Source of the DNA: Manihot esculenta
Taxonomy: Eukaryota > Streptophyta > Magnoliopsida > Malpighiales > Euphorbiaceae
Assembly (NCBI RefSeq): GCF_001659605.2
Contig: NC_035172.2
Location: 22,179,973-22,243,972, forward strand
DNA length: 64,000 bases
Reading direction: 5' to 3'
Below are positions 47,855 through 58,800 of the stretch, piece after piece (position 1 is the stretch's first letter; each line of letters opens with the position of its first letter). The notes beneath the pieces are model-generated. The model saw only the letters and a program-made list of their open reading frames with translations. It made no database searches and was not told where the DNA came from. The translations under genes were made by a program, and so were the position numbers.

Positions 47855-49529
47855 CTTATACAAAGAGACACATATGTTAATTATATTATATTTTAGGAAT
47901 TAAGTGGAATTTTTTTATATTTATATTTATATGTGATTAAAAGTATATAACCTATCTAATTCACCTATAATTATAAGTGCATATAATTTAATATTATCTT
48001 TTTTTTTCTATTTTTTAAAATCATTTTAGCCATAAATGCATTATATATTACTTTTAGTTCTTAATTATACGACTAAATTTCATATTAGTTTTATAATATA
48101 TTTTTAGAAATTAGTTATATACTATATGTTTTAACTAACTATATAATTAAGAAATATATAAAAGATAATACAGTATTCTTATTAAAAATAATATGTATTA
48201 TAACTATATAATTTTCATTGCCTTTGCTACTGGTGGACTCCTCTTTGCCCCAACTAGATAATGGGTCTCATCCTTCTTTTCCCATATCAAAATGTGGATT
48301 TTCTCTCTCTGTCTCTAAGTGGAGGGATTTTGTGATATGCATTTTTGCTACTACTTCAGTGTTATTTGCTTGGATTTCCTGTTACATGCAGGTTTAGACT
48401 TATTAAATCGATGCTTCCTTCGTTTAGAATCATCGACAAGTTGTGGGTGGTGGATCATAGAGCAAAGTTTGAAAAGGTGTGAGTGAGTATTCAAAGAGCC
48501 CATTCTTCACACTTTATAGGGCGCTTTTTGATTTTTAAAAACTTTTCTTGCCCAACTTCCTATGGTATGAAAAAAGCAACATTTCATCTCGTTAGCCCTG
48601 CTCTTTTTTTATCAGTTTTATGTCCCTTTGCTGGTGTTCCTTTTGGTGATCGAAACTTTCCAAACAATAGATGAGTGGATCAGGTAGATTGGTGGCTGTC
48701 GGGTCAACTTCTAAATTAAGGTTTTGAGTGTCTAGATTTGGATTTAATTATGTTGGCTTATCAATATTGATATGACCCAATACTTTGATCGGTTGACATT
48801 TCTCATTGGTTTTCCATAATGAAGTGTTGGTGACTCATTCATCATCCATTTTGACTGAATCAAACGAGACTTGATTGCACAGGTCATGTAACCAGACGGC
48901 CAAAACTCGCCCTTAGCCAGAATCTTACCATCATCATATAACCGTTAATAGTTACAACTACACGATTTTCAAAATCTCTACAAGCACAGAATCACACATT
49001 CACTAGCCAATAATATTAGATTCTAAAGAAAAATGGCAACTAACTCTATTATTTTATAATATAAAAATAATCAGAATTTAGAGTTCATGATATGCAACTC
49101 TAAACATTCAAATTATTTTTTTTTTAATATTAAACTCGTCCATTTATATAAGATACTAACTTAAGTATTGGACTAGTTGTCCACGAAGCACCAATCGATT
49201 TATATATTCTCTTTTATAGATCGTCAGCTCATAATGTACATGATTCAGACAACATCATATATGTTAAGGGTGGAGGCATTTTTATGTATTTATGAATTAA
49301 TCTATATTATTTTAGTCCTTCTCTTATTAATAATAAAGCCATTATCTCTTTAAAAAAATTGACACTATTGAATCTTCTAATTTAATGAGTAGTTAATTTT
49401 ATTTATGTAATTCTATTTTTTAATGAGTAGTTAATTTTATTATGTAAATATTATAATATAATTCATATTTTCTTTTATATTCTAATTTAATTAATGAAAT
49501 TCGTTTTTATAAAATAACTATAACTAGAG
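44987..49529. other. AT-rich intergenic stretch, no gene seen
   Basis: 45075-45110 has a GGCGAGAGGCAAGAGGCGAG run typical of decayed plant transposon ends. 45440-45850 is the SINE-free paralogue of 38581-39110. 47798-47854 is an (AAT)n microsatellite. Short TA runs lie near 45165 and 46375. Occasional open frames under 80 codons (e.g. 45990-46223, 48483-48674) show no motif I recognise and are probably chance. 48200-48900 is less AT-rich but has no sustained frame. Confidence 0.5.
47798..47854. repeat. (AAT)n microsatellite
   Basis: About 19 uninterrupted AAT/TAA units follow an A-run. Confidence 0.95.
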
Positions 49530-49534
49530 ATAGA

Positions 49535-51624
49535 TGATAGAACGGTTGTCGAAGCCGGTCAAAATAAATAACCTGTTTAACTACCAACAATATTAAGATT
49601 GCAGACAGTGGTAAGAGGATCGTATCCACAGGGAATTGATACTCGTTTACCTTCCTTGAATAGACCAAATTAAAGAGAGCAGAAAAGAAAAGAAAGTGCA
49701 AGTGCATGTAAAGTAAAAATGGGGGTATTGAGATTGATTTGATTAAGCTAATGAAAAGAGTAATTAAAAAGTAAGCAGAAAGTAAATTGAGGGTAAAACA
49801 ATGATGGTAAAAGCTCTAGTTGAAGATTTAGATCCACTTTAGTTGATGGGATTGATCATTGACTCAAATGTTCCTTTGTTGATTCAATAAATTGGCTATG
49901 GAGATTGAAGAAGCTTCTCACATCCATAGTCTCTCTTTTAGATTAAATTAATTAGGGAAAGTCCACCAATCAATTACTAATTAACAATTGCCAAAGAACG
50001 TCTTTGAGCCTTAGGCCTTTTGCAAAAGTCAATCGCATAAAGTAATGGAGAGAACCAATTCTAGTCACCCACATGCATGGAGACAACACTAGATCATGCA
50101 ATTTCCTTGGTTGTGCACCAAGTGTTCTTATGTTCAAACGATTCAAGCAAATACGGACTTAAAATCATTCAAAACAACAATATATCACTTTGCAACAAAA
50201 ATCAATGGAGATCTTAAATAACAAAGCAATAATATCCTTAAGCATGAAATCACAAGAATATTGAATAACAAAAGGTAAAACAATGAATGTCCAAGTCTCT
50301 CAATCCACAGTACAACTAAAGCTTCACTTGATCTTCAACTAGAATGAAAGGTTTCAGCCACTCATGGCTGAAACAAAAACCATAAAGAAAGGTAGAAGAA
50401 GAAAAGAAGAAGCCGAAGGTGGTGGAGGCGCGGCCTTGCTTGATCCGGATGGAGAAGGAGAAGATGAGTCTGAAAGTGTCCAAATTCGTGGCTGCCAAAG
50501 AGAGTACCTTTTTATAGAGTTTTGATGCTGCCTAGGTCTTCCTTATTAGTGTAGAGGCTGCCCAAGTTGCTGCCCAAACTCAACTTGCTGCCCAAGTTGT
50601 TGCAGAAGAGGAAAGAATCGTAGTGCATGCACTTCAGAAGGCAGGTGCGCGCAGATGGCTTTCAGAATAGGAAAGGAGCGTACCTTGTGTCTGAAAAGGA
50701 AGGAAGAGCGATCCAAGGATGCCAATAGAGGAAGAAAAGTCGTGGCTTGCTCTGCAGGAGAGAGGCATGCGCGCGGATAGCACTGAAAGGGAAGGAGGCG
50801 CGCGGATCAGGCTTTGCAGAAGAGGTAGGCGCGCGGACAGCACTGTATAGGAAATATTTGCTGTCCAAACTTCCTATTTAGATGGATCCTCTATTGAATT
50901 ATGAATCTGGACTGTATGAAGGCCAAGTGCATAGAGATCTCCTTCCTGAATAGGGAGTGGCGCGCAAATTGTGTTGCAAGAGGCAAGTGGTGCGCAGTCA
51001 TTGAATGCAGAAGGGAAAGTGGATCTGCCAAGTCTTTCCTTTCTAGGTGGAGCCTTCGTTTGAATTTTAAACGTTGAACGCAGAAGAGGCAAGTGTGCCT
51101 TCATGAGATCTCGCTGCCTAAATTGGAAGATATGACTGCTGCAGTATGTGCACATCTTTGAATAAGGAAAGAAATATCTGCGATTTGAATTTTAAATAAT
51201 CCTCTAACCGAGCTTTCCTTATTTGCTTTTGCCTCTGCACTTTCCTCATTTGAAGACTTTCCTTTTCTGAAAACTTGCCTTATTTGAAGACTTTCCTTTC
51301 TTGGCACACGTTCTAAACAAGGCAGGAAGGATTCTGCAGTTCGAATTTCGGACAGTTTGCTGGCTGCGCTCTTTGACTCTTTCCTTGTTTGGCACTTTCC
51401 ATATATGAAACTTTCCTTATTTGGAACTTTCCATATATGAAAACTTTCCTTTTCTGGAACTTTCCATATTTGGCACTTTTTGGCAGTTTTAACCACATTT
51501 TCTCCAGAATGTTTTTTCACACCTAGTTTCTGTAGAACATGAACAAAACAACCAAATTAGGCAGAAACTGTGCAAATAAACATCATTAAGATCATGATAA
51601 TATGGCCTAAAATGCGCTCTGTCA
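49535..51624 (-). mobile_element. 3' LTR of the Athila element
   Basis: 2090 bp, TGATAGAACGG to GCGCTCTGTCA on the plus strand. Compared by eye with the other LTR there are about eight substitutions, all transitions, and one 30 bp indel near 50550. The indel lies between direct copies of GCTGCCCAAGTTG, the likely deletion mechanism. Tandem units of about 30 bp (ACTTTCC-ATAT-TGAAA type) fill 51380-51480. Confidence 0.95.
50508..50516 (-). promoter_or_regulatory. TATA box in Athila 3' LTR
   Basis: TATAAAAAG on the minus strand. The identical site in the 5' LTR (57709-57717) would drive transcription of the element towards lower coordinates. Confidence 0.6.
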
Positions 51625-52673
51625 AATACCCCCACACCTAACCCTTTGCTTGTCCTCAAGCAAACAAACACAGTTGAACAAACTCTCTTCACTTAGATCC
51701 TTTATGTCTACTTAAGCTCTTACTCTAGACCCCTATTTTGAATCATTGCAATAAAGAATGTATGCATCAAGGTTACTTACCTCTTTCCTTGTTTCCCTTT
51801 ACTTACCATGGTTAGGATTGGTTTTCCTCAAGAGAGAGATCATACATGCATTAGTTCTTGTTCATTCAAAGACTTAATCTAGCTTTCAGAGTGACTTGCC
51901 CTTACCTTGAAGTACTTAATTCAGCCTTTTTGCACTTTAAACTTGCTTGGAAAAGTCACCAACCTTTTGACGTGAAGGTACATATTGGTGATACCCACCC
52001 CCAGTTACTCAGTTGGTCACCTGTCCAAGTGGCTACTAGCTCTGTTCATAGTCTGTTGACCATTGGAACAGTTTTCACATTGTGCTTATGAAGTCTAGGC
52101 CTTTTCTGAATTTCTTTTCTCAATGATTTGGGCAAATCAACACCAATTGCTAACAAGTCACATTAAGTTCATTCACACAATTTCAATTTATTCTCATCAG
52201 TTGAGGGTCATCAGTATGTTTTTCACCATGGCAAGCTCAAGGATTCAATTCAAAAGCAATTCCCAAACATGAATACATCTTATTGCAATTGATTCAACCT
52301 AGGTTTAAAGAGTCATCACATCAATGGGGCCATGGAGAGAAAGTTCATTCAACATAGTTTGTTCAGTTTGAGTAAAGCAAATCAAGAAGAAGATTGTGGA
52401 TGAGTGTGTTATTGAAAGCAAGAAAAAACGAAAAATTTTAAACAAAAACTGAAAGCAAAACGCAAACTGAAAGGAATAACTGAAAGCAAAAACGCAAACT
52501 GAAAAACTGAAAGCAAAGACGCAAAAATATAAAGCAAAAATTAAAATGCAAAAATTAAAATGCCGTACCCCCACACCTAAATCATACATTGTCCTCAATG
52601 TAATAGAAACATAAAAGAACAAAGAAACTGAGTACTTCCCTTTGGTGTGGTTGGCATGGTGCGATGAGCCTAT
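51625..52673 (-). other. Athila 3' untranslated region with two polypurine-tract-like motifs
   Basis: Between the ORF stop and the 3' LTR lies about 1.05 kb with no sustained coding frame; no envelope-like ORF is seen. On the minus strand TTAGGTGTGGGGGTA occurs twice: next to the LTR (about 51627-51641), as the functional polypurine tract, and again at about 52565-52580. Both are preceded by TTGAGGACAA. Confidence 0.8.
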
Positions 52674-55600
52674 TCAGAGTGAGTGACGATCTAGTGGAAT
52701 TTCTTCCACTAGTTGTACTTTGAATCCTTCGTAGTAAGGCTTCAGGCGATGGCCATTCACCTTGAACTGCTTTCCTGTATCTATACTGCGAATGTCTACT
52801 GCTCCATGAGGGTAAGTGTACTCAACAATGAATGGTCCAATCCACCTAGATCGTAGCTTCCCTGGAAACAGTTTCAAACGAGAATCAAAAAGTAAGACTT
52901 TATCACCAACCTCGAAGTGCTTCCTTGAAATTCGGTTGTCATGGGAGGCCTTGATCTTGGTTTTGTAGTCCCACGAAGTGTCATATGCATCTCTTCTTAT
53001 CTCTTCTAGCTCTTGCAGTTGCAACTTGCGATGGTGTCCAGCTTCTTTTAGATCCATGTTGCAATTCTTGACAGCCCAGTAGGCTTTGTGCTCTATTTCA
53101 ACTGGAAGGTGACATGCTTTTCCATAGACCAGTCTATAAGGAGACATACCTATGGGTGTTTTGTAGGCTGTTCTGTATGCCCACAAGGCGTCTTCTAGTT
53201 TTGTACTCCAATATTTTCTGCTAGGTGACACGGTTTTTTCTAGAATGGCTTTGATCTCTCTGTTGGACACTTCAGCTTGTCCATTAGTCTGCGGATGATA
53301 TGCGGTAGATGTTCTGTGCACCACATTGTGCTTCTTGAGAAGATTTGCAACGACCTTGTTGCAAAAGTGGGTGCCTCTGTCACTGATGATTGCCTTGGGA
53401 ACTCCATGCCTAGCAAAAATGTTAGTTTTTACAAAATCAACTACTGCCCTTGCATCATCTGTCTTAGTTGCTTTGGCCTCCACCCATTTGGACACATAGT
53501 CCACTGCAAGAATGATGTAAGTGTATCCAAAAGAAGGTGGGAAGGGGCCCATGAAATCTATGCCCCATACATCAAATACCTCACAAACCATGATGGGGTT
53601 TTGTGGCATTTGGCTTTTGTTGCCAAGATTTCCTGTTTGTTGGCATCTACCACATGTCCTGCAAAACAGATTAGCATCTCGAAAAAGAGTAGGCCAAAAG
53701 AATCCACATTCAAGTATTTTATGAGCTGTTTTTCGTGGTCCGAAATGGCCACCACAATTGTATGAGTGACAGAATGTGAGTACTGAAGCGATTTCTTGAT
53801 CTGGAATGCATCTCCTTATCATCTGATCAGAACAATGTCTCCACAGGTATGGTTCATCCCAAACATAGTACTTTGCATCATTCTTTATTTTGTCTCTTGT
53901 GTGCTTGGGCATGTCAGAAGGTAGATTACCTGTAGCAAGGTAGTTTACAATATCTGCGTACCATGGTTCATCATCCTGGGTGTGGTGGACCTGCTCATAG
54001 AGGTCATTCTCACTCTCTTCAGACTTCAGAATTTGTTGTGAAGAGGATTCTGTTTGTTCATGAACCATTTGCGCTGGGGCTGGAGGCAGAAGAAGTTGCG
54101 GAAGTGGCTCAGGAGGCGCCGATTGAGGCATTGAGGAGTTCGGCGGCCTAAGGATGCCTTTTTGCGGAAGCTGAAAGGTCTTCTGCGATTGGTCCTGCAG
54201 TCCTTTCTGGAGTGGTGCGATTTCCCCCTGTTCTTCCTGCAGTGGTTTGCAGCTCAGCTCTTGAATGCTGCAGACGGTTTCTGTCAATTCTGGCTCTTCA
54301 TTTTTCAGATCAGATTCCCTGCAAAAGTCACGGTTTAGCACATCAGCATGATTCTCATTAAAAATCTGTTGACTCAAACAATCAATCATGTCTAAACCAT
54401 AAACAGGGGAAAAATCGTGGGGAAATTTCATTGCATCATAGACATTAAATTTGATTACTTCCCCTTCGAATTCCATGGTCAAGGTACCATCGTGCACATC
54501 TATTTTGGTTCTGGCAGTGCTCAAGAAGGGACGTCCAAGAAGGATGTCTGAAGATGTGCTGCAGCGGTCTTCCTTAGTGTCAATCACGTAAAAGTCTGCT
54601 GGGAAGACAAGCTCATCTACTTGCACTAGAACATCTTCGAGCACACCTTTTGGGTATACCACGGATCTGTCAGCTAGTTGAATTACAACTCTAGTTTCCT
54701 TCAGTGCACCTGCATTCAGAGAATTGTAAATGGACAGGGGCATAACATTTATCGATGCACCTAGATCACACATAGCCTTTCTAATCCCAACATTTCCTAT
54801 CTTACAAGAGATTGCAAACATGCCCTTGTCCTTACACTTGGCTGGAATTTCTCTTTTAATGACAGCTGTCACAACTTCACCTACACTTACCTTTTCCCTC
54901 TCTGCCAGCTTCCTTCTGTTGGTACATAGTTCTTTCAAAAATTTCGCGTACCTGGGAATCTGCTTCACAGCATCTAGCAGAGGTATGTTGATCTGTACCT
55001 TCCTGAAGGTGTCAAGGATCTCCCTTTCCTCTTTTTCTTTCTGTGCTTTCTCAAATCTCTTCGGAAAAGGGGGAGGGATCTGAAAACGTACCTGGGGGTC
55101 ATCCTTTTGCGCAGAAGGTGCTTCAGTTTGCGCAGGAGGATGGCTAGCCGGCTCAGGTGGATGTTGCGCAGGGGTGGTTTCAGCTGAAACCTCTGATTGT
55201 TGCGTAGGAATGGTTTCTGGCTCATCTGTCTGGGTATGTTGGAGCTCCTTCCCACTTCTCAGTGTTATAGCATTCACATTCTCTCTAGGATTGTCTTCTG
55301 TTTGAGAAGGTAACTTACCTTGAATGCCAGATCTGTTCATTGCGGAGGCCAATTCCCCGATCTGCAGTTGCAGCACTTGTATCGTCTTTGTCAACTCACC
55401 AATGGCATGGTCTGAATTTGCAGGTGCTGGTTGGACTTGATTCCTTGGGTTGATCTGATTGTTTGTCCTGGCGTAACTGAAATTGGGATGGTCTCTCCAA
55501 CCTGGGTTGTATGTGTTAGAATAAGGATCACGTCTTACCTGATTGTTGTATCCTCCAATTGCATTAACGTGCTGGTCCTCTTCTTGAAGTGTGGGACATT

Positions 55601-56501
55601 GATCAGTTGGGTGTCCCACATAGGCACATAAACCACATGGTCGAAGTTGCTGAGGCTGTTGGACTTGATGAACTTGTTGAGCTTGGCTAAGGAGAAGCTT
55701 TTCCACAAGACAAGTTAGCTTTGAAACTTGAGAATCAGAATTACTTACCTCATGGATCCCTCTTTGCATCTGCTTTTCCTCCCCATATTGCCTAGATGAG
55801 GCTGCAAGAGTGGAGATCAGCTCCCTCATCTCTCCAGGTGTTTTGTCCTTGATGGATCCCCCACAGGCTACATCGATGTATCTCCTTTCTGATGACAACA
55901 ATCCTCCGTAGAAAAATTGTATAAGGGACCTGTCTGTCATATCATGTTGTGGACAACCTGTACAAAGCCTTTCAAACCTTTCCCAATAGTCATATAAATC
56001 TTCAGCAGGTTTCTGTCTTATGCTAGTTATTTCTCTTATTATGCCAATTGATTTAGATGTTGGGAAGTATTTGTTCAAAAAGGTTTGAACCATTTCTTCC
56101 CAAGAATTAATAGATCCAGGTGGCAAATAGAATAACCAATCTCTAGCAAGGTCCTCAAGAGAGAAAGGAAAAGCTATTAATCTAACATGTTCTTCAGTAA
56201 TTCCTTGAGGTCTCATGGATGAACAAATAATGGTGAATTCCTTCAAGTGCTTGTGTGGGTTTTCATTTTCTAATCCTCTAAATTTTGGGAGAATATGAAT
56301 CAAACCTGTTTTGAGCTCAAAGGGAACGGTCAGAGGTGGATAGTTGATGCACAGAGGTGCTTGATCACCCGTTGGGGCCGCCCATTCTCCCATGGTTCTT
56401 ATTCTTGGCTCTGGGGCCCTTACGGCTGGATTTCCTTGAGGAATTTCCTCACGGACAGCATGTTCAGCATTGGCAGCAGGTGGTGCCACGTTTTCAGCCA
56501 T
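52674..56501 (-). CDS. Athila gag-protease-integrase polyprotein, RT/RNase H deleted in frame
   Basis: The frame is open from 56732 to a stop at 52674-52676. The first in-frame ATG is at 56499-56501, giving 1275 codons. Domains by residue from that ATG: gag core ([16 protein letters not shown], about 50-65); zinc knuckle [14 protein letters not shown] (about 290); retropepsin site DLGA (54756-54767, about 579); a Pro/Gln-rich linker with NDLYEQV (about 800-890); and integrase with the HHCC region ([11 protein letters not shown] to CGRCQQ), then WGIDFMGP (about 982), ISDRGTHFC and [10 protein letters not shown] (about 1075). In autonomous Athila elements RT and RNase H lie between protease and integrase; here they are absent, yet the frame is continuous. 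The missing enzymes would have to come from a related element. The 5' start is unusual: the leader ATG at 56681-56683 is out of frame. Confidence 0.9.
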   Translation of the reverse strand: MAENVAPPAANAEHAVREEIPQGNPAVRAPEPRIRTMGEWAAPTGDQAPLCINYPPLTVPFELKTGLIHILPKFRGLENENPHKHLKEFTIICSSMRPQGITEEHVRLIAFPFSLEDLARDWLFYLPPGSINSWEEMVQTFLNKYFPTSKSIGIIREITSIRQKPAEDLYDYWERFERLCTGCPQHDMTDRSLIQFFYGGLLSSERRYIDVACGGSIKDKTPGEMRELISTLAASSRQYGEEKQMQRGIHEVSNSDSQVSKLTCLVEKLLLSQAQQVHQVQQPQQLRPCGLCAYVGHPTDQCPTLQEEDQHVNAIGGYNNQVRRDPYSNTYNPGWRDHPNFSYARTNNQINPRNQVQPAPANSDHAIGELTKTIQVLQLQIGELASAMNRSGIQGKLPSQTEDNPRENVNAITLRSGKELQHTQTDEPETIPTQQSEVSAETTPAQHPPEPASHPPAQTEAPSAQKDDPQVRFQIPPPFPKRFEKAQKEKEEREILDTFRKVQINIPLLDAVKQIPRYAKFLKELCTNRRKLAEREKVSVGEVVTAVIKREIPAKCKDKGMFAISCKIGNVGIRKAMCDLGASINVMPLSIYNSLNAGALKETRVVIQLADRSVVYPKGVLEDVLVQVDELVFPADFYVIDTKEDRCSTSSDILLGRPFLSTARTKIDVHDGTLTMEFEGEVIKFNVYDAMKFPHDFSPVYGLDMIDCLSQQIFNENHADVLNRDFCRESDLKNEEPELTETVCSIQELSCKPLQEEQGEIAPLQKGLQDQSQKTFQLPQKGILRPPNSSMPQSAPPEPLPQLLLPPAPAQMVHEQTESSSQQILKSEESENDLYEQVHHTQDDEPWYADIVNYLATGNLPSDMPKHTRDKIKNDAKYYVWDEPYLWRHCSDQMIRRCIPDQEIASVLTFCHSYNCGGHFGPRKTAHKILECGFFWPTLFRDANLFCRTCGRCQQTGNLGNKSQMPQNPIMVCEVFDVWGIDFMGPFPPSFGYTYIILAVDYVSKWVEAKATKTDDARAVVDFVKTNIFARHGVPKAIISDRGTHFCNKVVANLLKKHNVVHRTSTAYHPQTNGQAEVSNREIKAILEKTVSPSRKYWSTKLEDALWAYRTAYKTPIGMSPYRLVYGKACHLPVEIEHKAYWAVKNCNMDLKEAGHHRKLQLQELEEIRRDAYDTSWDYKTKIKASHDNRISRKHFEVGDKVLLFDSRLKLFPGKLRSRWIGPFIVEYTYPHGAVDIRSIDTGKQFKVNGHRLKPYYEGFKVQLVEEIPLDRHSL

Positions 56502-56710
56502 TTCAGATGGTTCAGGATGCGTTGGAGTGGTTTCAGAAGGCTGATCTGCGATTTCAAGGTGTCTTTGCGCAGATCCGGATTGCGCAGTCCCCAAATGTGT
56601 ACCTGTTTGCTTACCTAATCTCCTGATTGTGCGCTCAATTTCTGGATCGTAAGTAGGATTTCCTCGCGTCCAGATCTGGTCATAAAAGAAAGAAAATAAA
56701 CAAGTTAGAC

Positions 56711-56730
56711 AACTCCCCGGCAACGGCGCC
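56711..56730 (-). other. tRNA-Asp primer binding site of the Athila element
   Basis: On the minus strand TTGGCGCCGTTGCCGGGGAG lies five bases after the 5' LTR. It includes a perfect complement of the plant tRNA-Asp 3' end, the primer typical of Athila. Confidence 0.88.
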
Positions 56731-56735
56731 AATTT

Positions 56736-58795
56736 TGACAGAACGGTTGTCGAAGCCGGTCAAAATAAATAACCTGTTTAACTACCAACAATATTAAGAT
56801 TGCAGACAGTGGTAAGAGGATCGTATCCACAGGGAATTGATACTCGTTTACCTTCCTTGAATAGACCAAATTAAAGAGAGCAGAAAAGAAAAGAAAGTGC
56901 AAGTGCATGTAAAGTAAAAATGGGGGTATTGAGATTGATTTGATTAAGCTAATGAAAAGAGTAATTAAAAAGTAAGCAGAAAGTAAATTGAGGGTAAAAC
57001 AATGATGGTAAAAGCTCTAGTTGAAGATTTAGATCCACTTTAGTTGATGGGATTGATCATTGACTCAAATGTTCCTTTGTTGATTCAATAAATTGGCTAT
57101 GGAGATTGAAGAAGCTTCTCACATCCATAGTCTCTCTTTTAGATTAAATTAATTAAGGAAAGTCCACCAATCAATTACTAATTAACAATTGCCAAAGAAC
57201 GTCTTTGAGCCTTAGGCCTTTTGCAAAAGTCAATCGCATAAAGTAATGGAGAGAACCAATTCTAGTCACCCACATACATGGAGACAACACTAGATCATGC
57301 AATTTCCTTGGTTGTGCACCAAGTGTTCTTATGTTCAAACGATTCAAGCAAATACGGACTTAAAATCATTCAAAACAACAATATATCACTTTGCAACAAA
57401 AATCAATGGAGATCTTAAATAACAAAGCAATAATATCCTTAAGCATGAAATCACAAGAATATTGAATAACAAAAGGTAAAACAATGAATGTCCAAGTCTC
57501 TCAATCCACAATACAACTAAAGCTTCACTTGATCTTCAACTAGAATGAAAGGTTTCAGCCACTCATGGCTGAAACAAAAACCATAAAGAAAGGTAGAAGA
57601 AGAAAAGAAGAAGCCGAAGGTGGTGGAGGCGCGACCTTGCTTGATCCGGATGGAGAAGGAGAAGATGAGTCTGAAAGTGTCCAAATTCGTGGCTGCCAAA
57701 GAGAGTACCTTTTTATAGAGTTTTGATGCTGCCTAGGTCTTCCTTATTAGTGTAGAGGCTGCCCAAGTTGTTGCAGAAGAGGAAAGAATCGTAGTGCATG
57801 CACTTCAGAAGGCAGGTGCGCGCAGATGGCTTTCAGAATAGGAAAGGAGCGTACCTTGTGTCTGAAAAGGAAGGAAGAGCGATCCAAGGATGCCAATAGA
57901 GGAAGAAAAGTCGTGGCTTGCTCTGCAGGAGAGAGGCATGCGCGCGGATGGCACTGAAAGGGAAGGAGGCGCGCGGATCAGGCTTTGCAGAAGAGGTAGG
58001 CGCGCGGACAGCACTGTATAGGAAATATTTGCTGTCCAAACTTCCTATTTAGATGGATCCTCTATTGAATTATGAATCTGGACTGTATGAAGGCCAAGTG
58101 CATAGAGATCTCCTTCCTGAATAGGGAGTGGCGCGCAAATTGTGTTGCAAGAGGCAAGTGGTGCGCAGTCATTGAATGCAGAAGGGAAAGTGGATCTGCC
58201 AAGTCTTTCCTTTCTAGGTGGAGCCTTCGTTTGAATTTTAAACGTTGAACGCAGAAGAGGCAAGTGTGCCTTCATGAGATCTCGCTGCCTAAATTGGAAG
58301 ATATGACTGCTGCAGTATGTGCACATCTTTGAATAAGGAAAGAAATATCTGCGATTTGAATTTTAAATAATCTTCTAACCGAGCTTTCCTTATTTGCTTT
58401 TGCCTCTGCACTTTCCTCATTTGAAGACTTTCCTTTTCTGAAAACTTGCCTTATTTGAAGACTTTCCTTTCTTGGCACACGTTCTAAACAAGGCAGGAAG
58501 GATTCTGCAGTTCGAATTTCGGACAGTTTGCTGGCTGCGCTCTTTGACTCTTTCCTTGTTTGGCACTTTCCATATATGAAACTTTCCTTATTTGGAACTT
58601 TCCATATATGAAAACTTTCCTTTTCTGGAACTTTCCATATTTGGCACTTTTTGGCAGTTTTAACCACATTTTCTCCAGAATGTCTTTTCACACCTAGTTT
58701 CTGTAGAACATGAACAAAACAACCAAATTAGGCAGAAACTGTGCAAATAAACATCATTAAGATCATGATAATATGGCCTAAAATGCGCTCTGTCA
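56736..58795 (-). mobile_element. 5' LTR of the Athila element
   Basis: 2060 bp, TGACAGAACGG to GCGCTCTGTCA on the plus strand. It lacks the 30 bp present in the other LTR near 50550. Very high identity to its partner indicates recent insertion. Confidence 0.95.
57709..57717 (-). promoter_or_regulatory. TATA box in Athila 5' LTR
   Basis: TATAAAAAG on the minus strand, about 970 bp before the primer site. It is conserved in both LTRs and is the likely core promoter for the element's RNA. Confidence 0.6.
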
Positions 58796-58800
58796 ATAGA

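Larger units (their letters stand above)
49535..58795 (-). mobile_element. complete Athila-type element lacking RT and RNase H
   Basis: Two nearly identical LTRs (49535-51624 and 56736-58795) enclose a 5.1 kb internal region. ATAGA flanks the whole at 49530-49534 and 58796-58800, so this is one undisturbed insertion. A tRNA-Asp primer site and polypurine tracts are present in the right places. The single long ORF covers gag, protease and integrase but no RT or RNase H, so the element is non-autonomous. The insertion splits a copia fragment whose 3' side lies at 58801 onward. Confidence 0.95.

Noticed and set aside
47648..47863. Minus-strand frame encoding a poly-isoleucine run
   Set aside because: It is a translation of the (AAT)n microsatellite.
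48483..48674. 63-codon open frame as a small gene
   Set aside because: No motif, no splice or promoter context, and similar lengths arise by chance in this AT-rich stretch.
50316..51692. Many minus-strand open frames in 50316-51692, repeated at 57517-58691
   Set aside because: They lie inside the two Athila LTRs, overlap each other in different frames and owe their openness to short tandem repeats; their near identity reflects LTR identity, not protein selection.
54730..55083. Plus-strand open frames within 53277-56626
   Set aside because: They are antisense shadows of the Athila polyprotein on the minus strand.
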